DNA of 64,000 bases from Coleofasciculus sp. FACHB-1120 (GCF_014698845.1 NZ_JACJTV010000019.1:40865-104864); one strand, 5' to 3'. Shown: positions 54,701 through 63,870, numbered from the stretch's first letter. The notes: a model not told the origin generated them from the letters alone. Translations and numbers: made by a program.

Positions 54701-55944
54701 CAGAGAAACCTACCTGGGACGTGGTGAAAGAAGCCAAGGTAGCCGACCTTCCGAGCTTCCTGGGTCACTACTACCCAGCGCCGGAAAGCTCTGTCACTCA
54801 GAAGTTCATCAACCGAGAAATGCTCCGTGTTGACGATCTGACAACTGCCACCGATCCAGGAGAGCAAGAACTCTATCTAGGTTCTGGCTATACTGCGCTT
54901 CTGGCGCTCCCGATTCAGGCACCTTCTGGCGAGATTGGTTTGCTCAGCTGCGGACATCATGGCGGATCTCGGCTTTGGAGTGACGATGAAGTCGAACTCT
55001 TGCAAGCCGTGACGGATCAACTCGCGATCGCGCTTTTCCAAGCCGAACTCTACGCGCAATCCCAAGACTCTGCCCAGCAAGCCCAACAAAAAGCTCAACA
55101 ATTACAGCAAACTTTGCACCAGTTGCAACAAACCCAAGCTCAACTAATTCAGAGCGAAAAAATGTCCGGTTTGGGTCAGATGGTCGCAGGTGTCGCTCAC
55201 GAAATTAACAATCCTGTCAATTTCATCCACGGCAATCTTACTCACGTCAACGGATACACCCAAGACTTACTCAGCCTCCTCCACCTTTACCAGCAGCACT
55301 ATCCCAATCCAGTCCCAGAAATTCAAGATGAGACTGAGGCGATTGACCTGGATTTTCTAGTGGAAGACCTCCCCAAAATTCTGGCTTCAATGAAGATGGG
55401 AACAGACCGCATCTGTCAGATTGTACTGAGCTTGCGGAATTTCTCGCGGCTGGATGAAGCCGAAATGAAAGCGGTGGACATCCATGAGGGCATTGATAAC
55501 ACTCTGCTGATCTTGCAAAATCGTCTGAAAGCGAAACCCGACAGTCCAGGGATTCAGATTGTCAAAGAGTACGGCAACCTTCCGCTTGTGGAGTGCTACG
55601 CAGGACAGATGAACCAGGTGTTTATGAATCTCCTGAACAATGCTTTTGACGCGCTGGAAACCCAACCCCTTCCTCGGATCGTTACCATTCGCAGCCAGGT
55701 TGTCAATTCCCATGTCGCGATTCGGGTTTCTGATAATGGGCCGGGAATGTCCGAGTCAGTAAAATCCCGCCTGTTTGACCCCTTCTTTACGACTAAACCT
55801 GTAGGGAAAGGTACAGGTCTGGGATTATCCATCAGTTATCAAATTGTGGTGGAGAAGCACGGTGGTACTTTAAAGTGTGTCTCGCAACCAGGACAAGGAG
55901 CAGAGTTTTTGATTGAGATTCCTATTTGCCAAGGTCTAACTTAA
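51715..55944 (+). CDS. Multi-PAS, GAF-containing sensor histidine kinase
   Basis: This 1409-residue protein starts at GTG 51715, with a GGAAG site upstream. There are about seven PAS domains in a row (for example near 20-135, 140-255, 262-375, 425-550, 555-675, 680-805, 810-930) with a coiled coil at about 380-425, then a GAF domain (about 955-1115), a Gln-rich coiled coil, and a kinase core. The phosphate-accepting residue is His1162 in G-V-A-H-E-I-N-N-P-V-N. The ATPase part has N-L-L-N-N-A-F-D-A-L, S-D-N-G-P-G-M and G-K-G-T-G-L-G-L-S-I. No membrane segment or receiver domain is seen, so it is soluble and its partner regulator lies elsewhere. Signals are unknown. Confidence 0.93.
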   Translation: MLTHDRDKEKSLNGYQWAEAGFFNLSLDLYCIAGLDGYFKHLNPAWEKTLGFTKEELLSQSFMEWVHPEDREATITEAQKLATGAETISFENRYLCKDGSYKWLLWTSAVSTEDGLLYAVARDISDRKAAEEKLLNLRAVLENAVEGISRLDAQGRYVTVNKAYANAAGYEPEEMIGMEWQRTVHPEEIDKLIAAYHKMLVDGKVEAETRGICKDGSIFYKQVVMISDYDQQQRFIGHHCFMKDITERHRTEQERSQLANHIQLLLQSTGEGIYGIDLQGCCTFINKAAAQMLGYQPDEVMGKDMQELIHYSRPDGSFYPSVESPIFCAIRKGHSCRIDNEVLWRRDGIAFAAEYSAYPIFEGEEINGAVVTFVDISDRKLAESALKQANEALEIRVEERTVQLRHTLQQLEDEIAERQRVEEALSKEREFLNALLNNLADGIVACDADGVLTLFNRATKEFHGLPEQALPADRWAEHFDLYLPDGKTLMKMEDIPLFKAFRGETVREVEMIIAPKQGKIRTLLASGQAIVDPQGKKLGAVVAMHDITERKQAEKTQARLTAILEATPDFVSTADAQGNVLYINGAGRRMLGIEEDEDISTKHIAEFCAKSTSEIMLNEGVPAAIKDGVWSGETGLQHCDGKEIPISQVIMAHKGENGAVEFLSTIARDITPSKQAEEALRQSEARLAEAQKVAHVGSWEFDLATGEITWSEELFRLWGMEANQTVPSYEELLQKVHSDDREVFGKAVGLAITEGKPYEFDHRTVLADGSTGYMFSKGQPILNSQGQVIKLCGIGLDIRDRQLSEEQLRQTTSELKAVFQAFPDLYFRLNSDGTILDYSAGQIGAEDLYIPPEVFLGKRMQEILPPHIGYQFHEAILQVLQKNPLEAHSPASVHIEYSLPSENEDKSYEARLVPLLEDQIMVIVRDITQRQQAEEALRQSEAQFRQLAQRKELLNQLANLLRNSLDVNTILETAVQEIRSLLQIDRCLFVWYRPFAEKPTWDVVKEAKVADLPSFLGHYYPAPESSVTQKFINREMLRVDDLTTATDPGEQELYLGSGYTALLALPIQAPSGEIGLLSCGHHGGSRLWSDDEVELLQAVTDQLAIALFQAELYAQSQDSAQQAQQKAQQLQQTLHQLQQTQAQLIQSEKMSGLGQMVAGVAHEINNPVNFIHGNLTHVNGYTQDLLSLLHLYQQHYPNPVPEIQDETEAIDLDFLVEDLPKILASMKMGTDRICQIVLSLRNFSRLDEAEMKAVDIHEGIDNTLLILQNRLKAKPDSPGIQIVKEYGNLPLVECYAGQMNQVFMNLLNNAFDALETQPLPRIVTIRSQVVNSHVAIRVSDNGPGMSESVKSRLFDPFFTTKPVGKGTGLGLSISYQIVVEKHGGTLKCVSQPGQGAEFLIEIPICQGLT

Positions 55945-55948
55945 AGGT

Positions 55949-56164
55949 CTAACTTAATTGGAATTGCACACAAAAAAAGAGAGGGAAGTGAATCTTCCCT
56001 CTCCTCGAATCTTGACTATTTTCAGATGCACCCTGGTCTTTTAGCTTCTTCCGCAACATCTTTTGTTGCTTTCTAATCTGTCTCGCCCTAGCGGAGCCAC
56101 CTTTGCCCTTGTCGTTTCGTCCCTCTCGGCGGGGAGATTCCCACCGCTTGAGTCGTTGAGTCAT
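55949..56164 (-). CDS. Small basic protein of unknown function
   Basis: The frame encodes up to 71 residues from the ATG at 56164: M-T-Q-R-L-K-R-W-E-S-P-R-R-E-G-R-N-D-K-G-K-G-type sequence rich in Arg and Lys, then R-A-R-Q-I-R-K-Q-Q-K-M-L-R-K-K-L. GAGAAC upstream is a modest ribosome site. The last 18 codons run into a terminator hairpin (55979-56003), so the native end may have been shorter. It follows tRNA-Leu by 22 bases. No family was recognised; a nucleic-acid-binding role is only suggested by the charge. Confidence 0.55.
   Translation of the reverse strand: MTQRLKRWESPRREGRNDKGKGGSARARQIRKQQKMLRKKLKDQGASENSQDSRRGKIHFPLFFCVQFQLS
55972..56003 (-). terminator. Minus-strand terminator after the tRNA-Leu and small basic protein
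   Basis: GAGAGGGAAG (55979-55988) pairs perfectly with CTTCCCTCTC (55994-56003) around TGAAT. On the minus strand the stem is followed by seven T (55972-55978). It lies inside the 3' end of the 71-codon frame. Confidence 0.85.
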
Positions 56165-56186
56165 GGTCGTTCTCTTGTGTAAAGAG

Positions 56187-56270
56187 TGGGCAGGGAGAGA
56201 ATCGAACTCTCACGATCTCACAATCGTCAGATTTTGAGTCTGATGCGTCTACCAATTTCGCCACCCGCCC
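56187..56270 (-). tRNA. tRNA-Leu (anticodon CAA)
   Basis: An 84-base gene reads on the minus strand from GGGCGGGTGGCG at 56270. The acceptor arm GGGCGGG pairs with CCTGCCC and the discriminator base is A at 56187. The anticodon arm is TCAGA-CTCAAAA-TCTGA, giving CAA. A long variable arm (class II) and GTTCGATTC in the T loop are present. The 5' 22 bases are shared with the end of the M48 protease coding region. Confidence 0.95.
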
Positions 56271-57124
56271 TTGGGTTTAGCTTCACTATTATAGCCTATC
56301 GAATGCTGTTGTAGCAAGGCTTGATATTCTTGACTGCTAGCCCAACGATCAATTTCTCGCGCCCGGAGGACGGGTACTGGGTGACTGAGTTGTGCTGTCT
56401 GCGCTTGTTTGAGCATTTCACCCAGCTGATTTTTACTGATATCGTCGTAAGCTCTCGCTTGAGCTAAAAAGGCTTCTAAATTCAGCTGCGGTGCGAGAAT
56501 GGGGGAACCCCCGGCAAGTTTCATTAAGACGGAACTGACGACTTTGGAGTCTTGGGTGGCGAGAAGTGCGGCGCGATCGCAAGTGAATTCTGCACATCGC
56601 AGCCACTGTAGCATCTGTCCTCTCAAAGTTTCAGCGATCGCTGCACCCCAAGTCGGAATTAATCCTGCTGCTAACACCATAATATTGACGGGTGTTAGGT
56701 ACACTCCATGCTCGCATTTTAGGTGTCCCAGTTCGTGGGCGATGACTGCCTGAATCTCTTCGGGTGTCAACAAATCGATTAATGAGGTGTGCAACACAAT
56801 AAATGGCTGCTTTCCTCGCATAGCAAAGGTGTAGGCGTTTGGCGTGGGTGAGGAACGGACGTACAGTTGCGGGGGTTCCAAATCTAATATCTGGCAAGCT
56901 TCTAACAGCAGTTTATGCAGATGGGGTAGCTGTTGTTCGCCTACGAGGACGCCCGCCGCTATGTTTTCCAGATAAAAAAACTGTTCTGCGAGGGGACCAA
57001 GCAGGTTTCTTACCAGGATATCCATTCCCGGCAGTTGTTTTAAGGCGTTAGTCGCCTCTAAATCTAAGGGATGGCGAAATTTATCTGCCGAGAGACCGAT
57101 TAAGGGTGTCCTTGAAGGCAACAT
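56249..57124 (-). CDS. M48-family zinc metallopeptidase
   Basis: This 291-residue protein has the zinc motif V-I-A-H-E-L-G-H-L near residue 128 and the third ligand region E-F-T-C-D-R-A-A-L-L near 180. One or two hydrophobic segments follow the motif (V-N-I-M-V-L-A-A-G-L-I-P). This is the HtpX/Ste24-like M48 family, membrane-associated proteases of quality control. The last seven codons (G-G-W-R-N-W and the stop) lie within tRNA-Leu. The protein therefore ends in residues dictated by the tRNA sequence. Confidence 0.9.
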   Translation of the reverse strand: MLPSRTPLIGLSADKFRHPLDLEATNALKQLPGMDILVRNLLGPLAEQFFYLENIAAGVLVGEQQLPHLHKLLLEACQILDLEPPQLYVRSSPTPNAYTFAMRGKQPFIVLHTSLIDLLTPEEIQAVIAHELGHLKCEHGVYLTPVNIMVLAAGLIPTWGAAIAETLRGQMLQWLRCAEFTCDRAALLATQDSKVVSSVLMKLAGGSPILAPQLNLEAFLAQARAYDDISKNQLGEMLKQAQTAQLSHPVPVLRAREIDRWASSQEYQALLQQHSIGYNSEAKPKGGWRNW

Positions 57125-57433
57125 GGAGGAAATCTCAAAAAAAAGAACTAAAACAAAAGAATTGATTGATGCGGTGCTAATCTCAGCAGGACCGCGCTGA
57201 GATTAGATATCCCAAATTAGTATAGCGAGGGCGCTTTGTTTTTGTTTCTGAACGGCGCACCTAACACAGATTTATTGATGCGATTTACAAAATATTGTAA
57301 CTATTTTCTCTTGTTATTCGCCCATACATGGTATATTTATATAATCGGATGTTTGTATTCTTTTACTCTTTTCAAAATTCCATTGCATAAAATATAAATT
57401 CTAAAACTTATTAAAAAATTATACTCTAAAAAG
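57125..57433. other. Intergenic region, A/T-rich, no gene seen
   Basis: About 310 bases upstream of the M48 gene are A/T-rich (57270-57430), with TATATTTATATAATC-like sequence that may serve as promoter DNA. GCGCTGAGATTAG near 57193 is part of a short inverted repeat with CTAATCTCAGC near 57178. No ORF or RNA was recognised. Confidence 0.45.
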
Positions 57434-57475
57434 CCCTAACTTCTTCAAGATTTCACCTTCAAAGTTAGGGTTTTT
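57434..57475 (-). terminator. Terminator after the TPR gene
   Basis: CCCTAACTT (57434-57442) pairs with AAGTTAGGG (57462-57470), with A and T runs on the two sides, so it can work in both directions. It lies 16 bases beyond the TPR gene stop. Confidence 0.8.
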
Positions 57476-57490
57476 AAGGACAATTCCCAA

Positions 57491-57910
57491 TTAGGGAAAC
57501 AACCAGTTTTTTACCCGATTTAAACCCTTCCAGTCGGGTTTTCTCGCTAATCCATCCTCAATACTTTCTTGGATATCTTGGCGTAATTCCGGATTAATCG
57601 CCAGAGAGCGTTGAGCCTCTTCAATATGTTGCCGGACGCCGGTTTTCCCTTCCTCAAGCATCGCCAGAACTAGGTTAATGTGAGCCTGGGGATCTTGGGG
57701 ATTTAACTTAACAGCTTTTTGAGCAGTTTTGTAAGCCAGAGTGGCTTGATCGTCCAATAGATACAGCCAGGATAGACAAATCCAGGCAGCCGTAAGTTTG
57801 GGAGCGCGATCGCAAATATCCTTGAAAACGGGAAGCAACGTATCCGGGCCTTCTCCCGCTTTATAGCGTTCTAGGCTATTGTCAAAAAGGTCGTTAATTG
57901 GCTCGGTCAT
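57491..57910 (-). CDS. Small tetratricopeptide-repeat protein
   Basis: This is a 139-residue soluble protein with two to three TPR-like helix pairs. A-A-W-I-C-L-S-W-L-Y-L-L-D-D and A-Y-K-T-A-Q-K-A-V-K-L-N-P-Q-D-P-Q-A-H are clear TPR signatures, and A-Q-R-S-L-A-I-N-P is a third. It ends K-N-W-L-F-P. Its role is probably protein binding. The partner is unknown. Confidence 0.82.
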   Translation of the reverse strand: MTEPINDLFDNSLERYKAGEGPDTLLPVFKDICDRAPKLTAAWICLSWLYLLDDQATLAYKTAQKAVKLNPQDPQAHINLVLAMLEEGKTGVRQHIEEAQRSLAINPELRQDIQESIEDGLARKPDWKGLNRVKNWLFP

Positions 57911-58091
57911 TTCTGAAAGATGAAAGATGTTAGCGATCGCGTAGCGGATAGCGAGCTAGATAGCGACGCTCTCTTCGCCGGATGCATTATTTTATGGGAA
58001 ATGGGGGTTTGAATCCACCCCTATCTGGAAAGCAGGCGAGATACCGGCTTTCCAATCAGAATGTTTTTACAAGCTGTAGCCAAGCTTGAAC

Positions 58092-58448
58092 TTAGACTCC
58101 AAATGACTTACCGCAGCCACAGCTTTGAGCAGCATTAGGGTTAGTAAATTGGAAGCCACCGCCAATCATGGCATCGCTATAGTCCAGCATCAGACCATAG
58201 AGGTATAGCATACTCTTGGGATCGCAGACAATTTTGAAGCCATCGTAGTCGTAGACTTCATCGTTTTCCCGAATCTGACTAGGCTCTTCAAAATCCATCA
58301 TGTACGACATTCCAGAGCAGCCACCTTGGCGGACGCCAACTCGCAGGCACAGATCCTTGCCTTGTTTCTCCCGCAGAGAGAGAACGTGCTTGAGGGCAGA
58401 TTCGCTTAACTGGATGCCGCGTTTTTGCGATTGAGTAGCTTGTGTCAT
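58092..58448 (-). CDS. sufA: Iron-sulfur cluster assembly protein SufA/IscA
   Basis: This is a 118-residue A-type carrier. The three conserved cysteines are Cys44 (G-G-C-S-G-M) and Cys110/Cys112 (S-C-G-C-G-K-S-F). The N-terminal 10 residues are an extension. A-type proteins pass assembled clusters to target proteins. It stands alone and not in a suf operon, as is common in cyanobacteria. Confidence 0.95.
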   Translation of the reverse strand: MTQATQSQKRGIQLSESALKHVLSLREKQGKDLCLRVGVRQGGCSGMSYMMDFEEPSQIRENDEVYDYDGFKIVCDPKSMLYLYGLMLDYSDAMIGGGFQFTNPNAAQSCGCGKSFGV

Positions 58449-58746
58449 GGCGCTCTCGACTCCTAATTTGCTGTTTTATCTAGACGACTTGAGGAAGCCA
58501 GTCCACTAGGTCAATTTTATCGAAGATTCTTACCTTAACCGCAGACCGGCAAAGCGAAAAGCTTTTTATTATCTATGTTAACGATTAGCCGATGAGGTGC
58601 GATAGGGCGATCGCGCCAGGATTAGATTGTGGTGCTTCCATCACTGACGAGCAATAGTTTATAGGAGGACGGCAGAGAGGCGATTAGTATTTAAAATGAG
58701 GATCTACAAAGCGCACGGTGTGTTGTTCCCCCAGTTGGCATAGTCT

Positions 58747-60399
58747 ATGTCTGTTCTCACTCGATCTACGTCTCGTCGGTTGCAAACTTTACAACAAATT
58801 CCTAGCGTTTGGGAAGGCGATCGCCGTCGATTATCTGCTGGGATGGCGCAAAGCTTAGAGGCGGATACTCAGACAGACAGCGAATGTATTGTTTGGGTGG
58901 ATGGCGTCGAAGGAATGGTTCGAGCGATGGATGTCGTGACTTCCGAGACTGGGCCGGAAGCCGTTGTTCGCGCCCTACTGCGGGCAATGGAACATCCCCA
59001 CAGCCCTGCCAAGCCATCCCGTCCTCAGAAAATTGTAGTCCGACACAGAGAACTTCAGTTCTACCTGCGGGGTGTTCTTCAGGATCTAGACATTGCTGTT
59101 GATTATGTACCAGAACTGCCCCTGATTGACGAACTATTTCGCGGGTTCCAAGAAATCACCAGCACTCGCCCCCCCAAATTACCGCCTGAATATGCCGAGT
59201 TACTGGTGCAAAAAGCTTATGAGATTTGGGACGATGCGCCTTGGGAACTGCTTGCCGACCACCAGATTATCTCAATTGAGCTAAACCAGTGGGATGTGGA
59301 GACGCTGTACGCCTCGGTGATGGGAATGCTGGGCATGGAGTACGGCATTTTGTTGTATCGCTCTCTGGACTCTCTGAAACGGTTTCGGTCGTCGGTTTTG
59401 GCAAAGGAGTCTTTTGAGGAGCTAGAAGAAGCGTTCTTAGGACAAGATTGCTTGTTTCTCACCTTTGAGCAGGCTGAAGATTCCTTAGACGAAGAGGAAG
59501 AGGACGAAGATATTGATTTAGCTGACTTGCCGCTTTCAGAAATTCAACCCAATTTCGGAAATGTGCATCCGTTAGAGGGGATGCGACCCTTTTTGTATGA
59601 GGAAGAAGCGATCGCAGTTTACGTGGCACTGGAAGCCCTCCATCGCTTTTTCCGGGCATCCAATCGGCAGTTGGCAGCAGAGAAATTCCCCACCTTAAGC
59701 AAACGCTACCGCATCGCCGCGCCGCTAGAGGCGGATCTGCAAAAATCGATTCCCGTTAAGGTGGCAACGGTTCCCGAAGTGGCGACGGAACTGTTCGAGA
59801 TGGCAGAGTTGGCAGGGTTGACAGAGGAGGAAGACAGCGATCTCGAAGAGATGACGCTACCCCTGCGGGATGACTTAGTGCCCAAAGATTCTTTCCTCAG
59901 CTTGGGGATGATGACTTGGGAGAAAGTGGAATTGCTACGTCAAACCGTTGATTGCTATCAAGCGAAGGATGCGATCGCGGCGGGAGAGGGAATGCCGGTG
60001 ATTTTGATTCAAACTTCCCGTCCCAAGGCAAAGGAATTGATTGAGCAAATCCAAGGCGCGGGAGGGTTGAAGGGAATTTGCTTTAATCCGGGAGAAGATC
60101 CTTTTGAAGGCGATCGCTATGATTTGGGAATCCTCCAAACTGAAAATGGCAATATGTACCTGTTTGGTGAATTTCAAGAAGACGATGCGATTCATAGCGA
60201 AGCTCGTCGCAAATGGGATCAGCGTTGTAAGAAAACCAAAGGCTACTGCGGCTTGATTGTGGCTAGGGGGCTAAAAGGAGCATCTAGGGGAAATCCTCAG
60301 CTAGGCGACATGATGGCTTTATTTGAAGCGCGATCGCTCTCTAGTAAAGATTTAGGATTGGGGATGCTCCAGCTAATGCCCCAGTTAGAGTTCGACTAA
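58747..60399 (+). CDS. Cyanobacterial protein, DUF6930-like, function unknown
   Basis: This is a 550-residue soluble protein. The N-terminal part contains W-V-D-G-V-E-G-M-V-R-A-M-D-V-V and P-E-A-V-V-R-A-L-L-R-A-M-E-x-P, which I recall from DUF6930-type proteins. An acidic linker (E-D-S-L-D-E-E-E-E-D-E-D) separates a second domain with E-E-A-I-A-V-Y-V-A-L-E-A-L-H-R-F-F-R. The last 100 residues hold C-G-L-I-V-A-R-G-L. No catalytic motif was recognised. The family name is a memory-based guess. It lies 138 bases upstream of zds in the same direction. Confidence 0.8.
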   Translation: MSVLTRSTSRRLQTLQQIPSVWEGDRRRLSAGMAQSLEADTQTDSECIVWVDGVEGMVRAMDVVTSETGPEAVVRALLRAMEHPHSPAKPSRPQKIVVRHRELQFYLRGVLQDLDIAVDYVPELPLIDELFRGFQEITSTRPPKLPPEYAELLVQKAYEIWDDAPWELLADHQIISIELNQWDVETLYASVMGMLGMEYGILLYRSLDSLKRFRSSVLAKESFEELEEAFLGQDCLFLTFEQAEDSLDEEEEDEDIDLADLPLSEIQPNFGNVHPLEGMRPFLYEEEAIAVYVALEALHRFFRASNRQLAAEKFPTLSKRYRIAAPLEADLQKSIPVKVATVPEVATELFEMAELAGLTEEEDSDLEEMTLPLRDDLVPKDSFLSLGMMTWEKVELLRQTVDCYQAKDAIAAGEGMPVILIQTSRPKAKELIEQIQGAGGLKGICFNPGEDPFEGDRYDLGILQTENGNMYLFGEFQEDDAIHSEARRKWDQRCKKTKGYCGLIVARGLKGASRGNPQLGDMMALFEARSLSSKDLGLGMLQLMPQLEFD

Positions 60400-60536
60400 A
60401 GCAGCAAAGGGCGAGAGGAGATGGGGACCCCATGAGCGATCGCCAATACCCAATTCCTCAATCCAGACGATGAAAATCGGTAATCTTCTGCTGTCACCTG
60501 TTAAACTTTGTAAAGAAATTGAGAAGGACAGATGGC

Positions 60537-62006
60537 ATGCGGGTTGCAATCGTCGGGGCAGGATTGGCTGGAATGGCGGCGGCAGTCGATTTAGTCGATG
60601 CCGGTTGCGAAGTCGAAATCTTTGAGTCTCGTCCGTTTGTGGGGGGTAAAGTCAGCAGCTGGGTGGATGCCGATGGCAATCACGTTGAGATGGGGTTGCA
60701 CGTCTTTTTTGGGAACTACTACCAGCTATTTGAATTGATGAAAAAGGTAGGGGCAGATAACAATTTGCGCCTGAAAGAACATATCCACACCTTTATCAAT
60801 CAAGGCGGCGTCACAGGTGCCTTGGATTTTCGCTTCATCACGGGTGCGCCTTTCAACGGATTAAAAGCATTTTTCACAACATCGCAGCTGTCGTTGCAAG
60901 ATAAAGTACAGAATGCGATTGCCCTTGGCAGCAGTACCATCGTGCGCGGCTTGGTAGACTTCGAGGGTTCGATGAAAACAATTCGCGCTCTCGATAACAT
61001 TAGCTTTGCCGATTGGTTTCGCAGTCACGGGGGCAGTAATGGCAGCATCAAGCGGATGTGGAACCCGATTGCTTATGCACTCGGATTTATTGATTGCGAA
61101 AATATTTCCGCGCGTTGTATGCTGACCATCTTTCAGATGTTTGCCGCCAGAACAGAGGCGTCGGTGCTGCGAATGCTGGAAGGTTCTCCTTACGAGTACC
61201 TGCACAAGCCGATTATTGATTACATAGAAGCCAGAGGCGCGAAAATTCATACTCGTCGCCGGGTACGAGAAATTCAATATACCGACGAAGGCAACGAGAC
61301 GCGAGTGACTGGCTTAGTGGTTGCTAAAGGCGAAACTGAAGAAACCATCACCGCCGATGCTTATGTCTGCGCCTGTGACGTGCCCGGAATTCAGCGCGTT
61401 TTGCCGCAAGCGTGGCGTCAATGGTCGGAATTTGACAATATTTATAAGCTGGATACCGTACCAGTGGCGACAGTGCAGCTGCGGTTTGATGGCTGGGTGA
61501 CTGAGTTGCACAATGCCGAAGAAAGACACCAAGTGGATCATGCCGCCGGAATTGATAATCTGCTTTATACAGCGGATGCCGACTTTTCCTGCTTTGCCGA
61601 TTTAGCTTTAACGAGTCCCTCTGATTATTACCGCGAGGGACAAGGTTCGCTGTTGCAGTTGGTGCTGACGCCGGGAGATCCGTTTATCAAGGAAAGTAAC
61701 GAAGCGATCGCTCAACACGTCCTCAAGCAAGTACACGAGCTATTCCCTTCCTCCCGCGATTTGAACATGACTTGGTACAGTGTGGTGAAGCTGGCTCAGT
61801 CTCTCTATCGCGAAGCCCCTGGTATGGACCCCTATCGTCCTCCTCAGAAGACGCCGATCGCCAATTTCTTCCTTGCGGGTAGCTATACTCAGCAAGATTA
61901 CATCGATAGTATGGAGGGGGCAACTCTGTCTGGGCGTCAGGCGGCGAAGGCGATTTTAGAAAATGTGCCGGAAATCAAGGGTAAGAGCCAATTATCGGCA
62001 GTTTAG
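60537..62006 (+). CDS. zds: Zeta-carotene desaturase (plant-type CrtQ/ZDS)
   Basis: From the ATG at 60537 (GAGAAGGA upstream) the product has 489 residues. It introduces two double bonds into zeta-carotene to give lycopene isomers, at the thylakoid membrane. The FAD-binding start is [17 protein letters not shown], and the substrate region [18 protein letters not shown] and F-N-G-L-K-A-F follows. The C-terminal [19 protein letters not shown] is the amine-oxidase-type signature. An SRPBCC protein follows, as in other cyanobacteria. Confidence 0.96.
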   Translation: MRVAIVGAGLAGMAAAVDLVDAGCEVEIFESRPFVGGKVSSWVDADGNHVEMGLHVFFGNYYQLFELMKKVGADNNLRLKEHIHTFINQGGVTGALDFRFITGAPFNGLKAFFTTSQLSLQDKVQNAIALGSSTIVRGLVDFEGSMKTIRALDNISFADWFRSHGGSNGSIKRMWNPIAYALGFIDCENISARCMLTIFQMFAARTEASVLRMLEGSPYEYLHKPIIDYIEARGAKIHTRRRVREIQYTDEGNETRVTGLVVAKGETEETITADAYVCACDVPGIQRVLPQAWRQWSEFDNIYKLDTVPVATVQLRFDGWVTELHNAEERHQVDHAAGIDNLLYTADADFSCFADLALTSPSDYYREGQGSLLQLVLTPGDPFIKESNEAIAQHVLKQVHELFPSSRDLNMTWYSVVKLAQSLYREAPGMDPYRPPQKTPIANFFLAGSYTQQDYIDSMEGATLSGRQAAKAILENVPEIKGKSQLSAV

Positions 62007-62010
62007 AGGC

Positions 62011-62050
62011 ATAAACCGCAAAGACGCCGCCTAGTGCGAAGGAAGAAAAG
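62011..62050 (+). repeat. CGCAAAGACGC-type dispersed repeat copy
   Basis: ATAAACCGCAAAGACGCCGC and GCGAAGGAAGAAAAG fill the short gap between zds and the SRPBCC gene. It belongs to the same family as 11691-11729. Confidence 0.65.
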
Positions 62051-62056
62051 AAGTAA

Positions 62057-62503
62057 ATGGCTGATTGGCTAGAGCATAGCGTGCAGGTAGAGGTGCCGGT
62101 TCCCATTGACGAGGTGTGGAACCTCTGGTCCGATCTGGAGCAAATGCCTCGGTGGATGAAGTGGATCGACTCGGTTACAGTTCTGGATAATGACCCAACC
62201 TTGTCGCGCTGGAAACTGGCTACAGGTGGCTTAGAATTTACCTGGCTTGCCCGTATCGTGAAAAAAGCACCCAACCAGATTATCCAATGGGAATCGGTTG
62301 ATGGATTGCCGAATCGGGGTGCAATTCGCTTTTATGACCGACATGGCAGTAGCATTGTTAAGCTAACGGTGGCTTACGCCATTCCAGGCTGGCTGGGCAG
62401 ATTAATGGATAATCTCTTCCTGGGGCGCGTAGTCGAATCCACGATTCAAGCCGATTTGGATCGGTTTCGAGAATACGCCATTAAATCCCAAGCGAAATCT
62501 TAA
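62057..62503 (+). CDS. SRPBCC (START-like) family protein next to zds
   Basis: This is a 148-residue helix-grip fold protein with the typical E-H-S-V-Q-V-E-V-P-V-P-I-D-E-V-W-N-L-W-S-D and F-Y-D-R-H-G-S-S-I-V-K-L-T-V. Such proteins bind hydrophobic ligands in a deep cavity. Its conserved position after zds in cyanobacteria suggests a role with carotenoids or membrane lipids; this is inference. It overlaps the convergent HEAT-like gene by four bases at their stops. Confidence 0.9.
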   Translation: MADWLEHSVQVEVPVPIDEVWNLWSDLEQMPRWMKWIDSVTVLDNDPTLSRWKLATGGLEFTWLARIVKKAPNQIIQWESVDGLPNRGAIRFYDRHGSSIVKLTVAYAIPGWLGRLMDNLFLGRVVESTIQADLDRFREYAIKSQAKS

Positions 62504-63870
62504 TTGGGTAGCTCAAGTAGCTTGATAGGGTTCCAGAAATTGCCATAATCTGCGATAGTTACACTCCCCCATTCTTTTCGCTCAACAGAACCGCGAAACC
62601 GGATGTAACCGCGCTCGTACTGGTAAGTCACTTCATCTTCACGATCCCAGGTATTTGGAACTACCTTGCCTCGAACAGATTTTGGGAAAAGTTTATTTAT
62701 CCATGTCCAAGCTGTCTGATTATTCATCGGTTTATTATCATCTTTTGGATAAATAATTGCTGCGTAAGGTGGTTTTGAGTCTGAGGAAAAATTCAGAAAT
62801 ACATCAATATCCGCTAGTTCAGAAATGAGCCTGACAAAATTCATTTCTTCGCCTTTCGGATGCAAGCGATGGTAATAATATGCTAACTGCCAAGAGGCGA
62901 GGCGTACTATTTCCGGCTCGTTGTTATATCCTAAGTCTATTAAAATAGGTTCAATGCCTTCGATTTTCCGCTCCCAGTCTGTCGCCGCTAATACAGCAAT
63001 GTCAAATCTACCTATTTTTATTAGGTGTTGAATGTGGGATGGACTGTGGGAAAGAAATTCGTGAGCCTGAAAATCAATACTCACACCGAAATGTTTTAGT
63101 TTGAATTTTGGCGCTGAAGATTTCCGATTTTCTAAAATATCCAATATCCATTGGCAAACATCAATCTGCGTTCCATAGGATTGCTGAATATCTTGAAAAT
63201 TTAAAGAGATAGGGTCGAAAAACGGTCCAGCAATGCCAGGACGTTCTATTTCTTTATCTCTAATTAATTGCATCATTTCATTTAATGGCGGCATATCTGG
63301 ATCGCCATCCTTATAAAATTTACCAATTTTCTGTGCAGCACAGGCTCGAACTGAAGGGTGAGGATGATCCAGAGCAGCGAGTAAATTTAATTGAGCTTCT
63401 TTCCAAATACAACCATAAAAATCAAAGCGGATTTGGCAAGTTAGAATTGTTTCTGCACTTAGGGATTCACACTGTTTATCCTCTGCCAAATCGTTTAGCC
63501 ATTGGAGAATTAATTCGTGATAATTGTCATATTTGGGAAGGCGCTGAGCGTTGCAACAAAAATCTTCAACTAATCCGGGTGTTTGATTTTCTTGGTAAGC
63601 GATCGCGCTTAAAATGGGTGCGATGCGTTGCGCGGAAGATTCAGGTAAAAAGTTATTTTGGCGATATTTCTGTAAACTTTCTGAGCAAACAGCATCAACA
63701 ATTTTCTCAACCGCTAATTCTCTAATTTTCTCGTTCTGATGGCTAAGGAATTCAGTGAATCTTGCGAAAATTTTGTTCCATTCCTCAAGGGTAAATGTAA
63801 ATAGTCCATACCCAGGAAAATTTCTAAGTTCCTCTTCAATACTTTCAACGTTGAGTTGGCCTTGATTCAT
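62500..63870 (-). CDS. Helical-repeat (HEAT-like) protein of unknown function
   Basis: This is a 456-residue soluble protein. Repeated helical units such as Q-N-E-K-I-R-E-L-A-V-E-K-I-V and A-L-D-H-P-H-P-S-V-R-A-C-A-A-Q-K-I-G-K-F are typical of HEAT-like repeats. The C-terminal 100 residues look like a separate beta-rich part (Y-Q-Y-E-R-G-Y-I-R-F-R-G-S-V). No enzymatic motif was found. An immunity- or scaffold-like role is conceivable, but nothing in the window supports a choice. Confidence 0.75.
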   Translation of the reverse strand: MNQGQLNVESIEEELRNFPGYGLFTFTLEEWNKIFARFTEFLSHQNEKIRELAVEKIVDAVCSESLQKYRQNNFLPESSAQRIAPILSAIAYQENQTPGLVEDFCCNAQRLPKYDNYHELILQWLNDLAEDKQCESLSAETILTCQIRFDFYGCIWKEAQLNLLAALDHPHPSVRACAAQKIGKFYKDGDPDMPPLNEMMQLIRDKEIERPGIAGPFFDPISLNFQDIQQSYGTQIDVCQWILDILENRKSSAPKFKLKHFGVSIDFQAHEFLSHSPSHIQHLIKIGRFDIAVLAATDWERKIEGIEPILIDLGYNNEPEIVRLASWQLAYYYHRLHPKGEEMNFVRLISELADIDVFLNFSSDSKPPYAAIIYPKDDNKPMNNQTAWTWINKLFPKSVRGKVVPNTWDREDEVTYQYERGYIRFRGSVERKEWGSVTIADYGNFWNPIKLLELPN

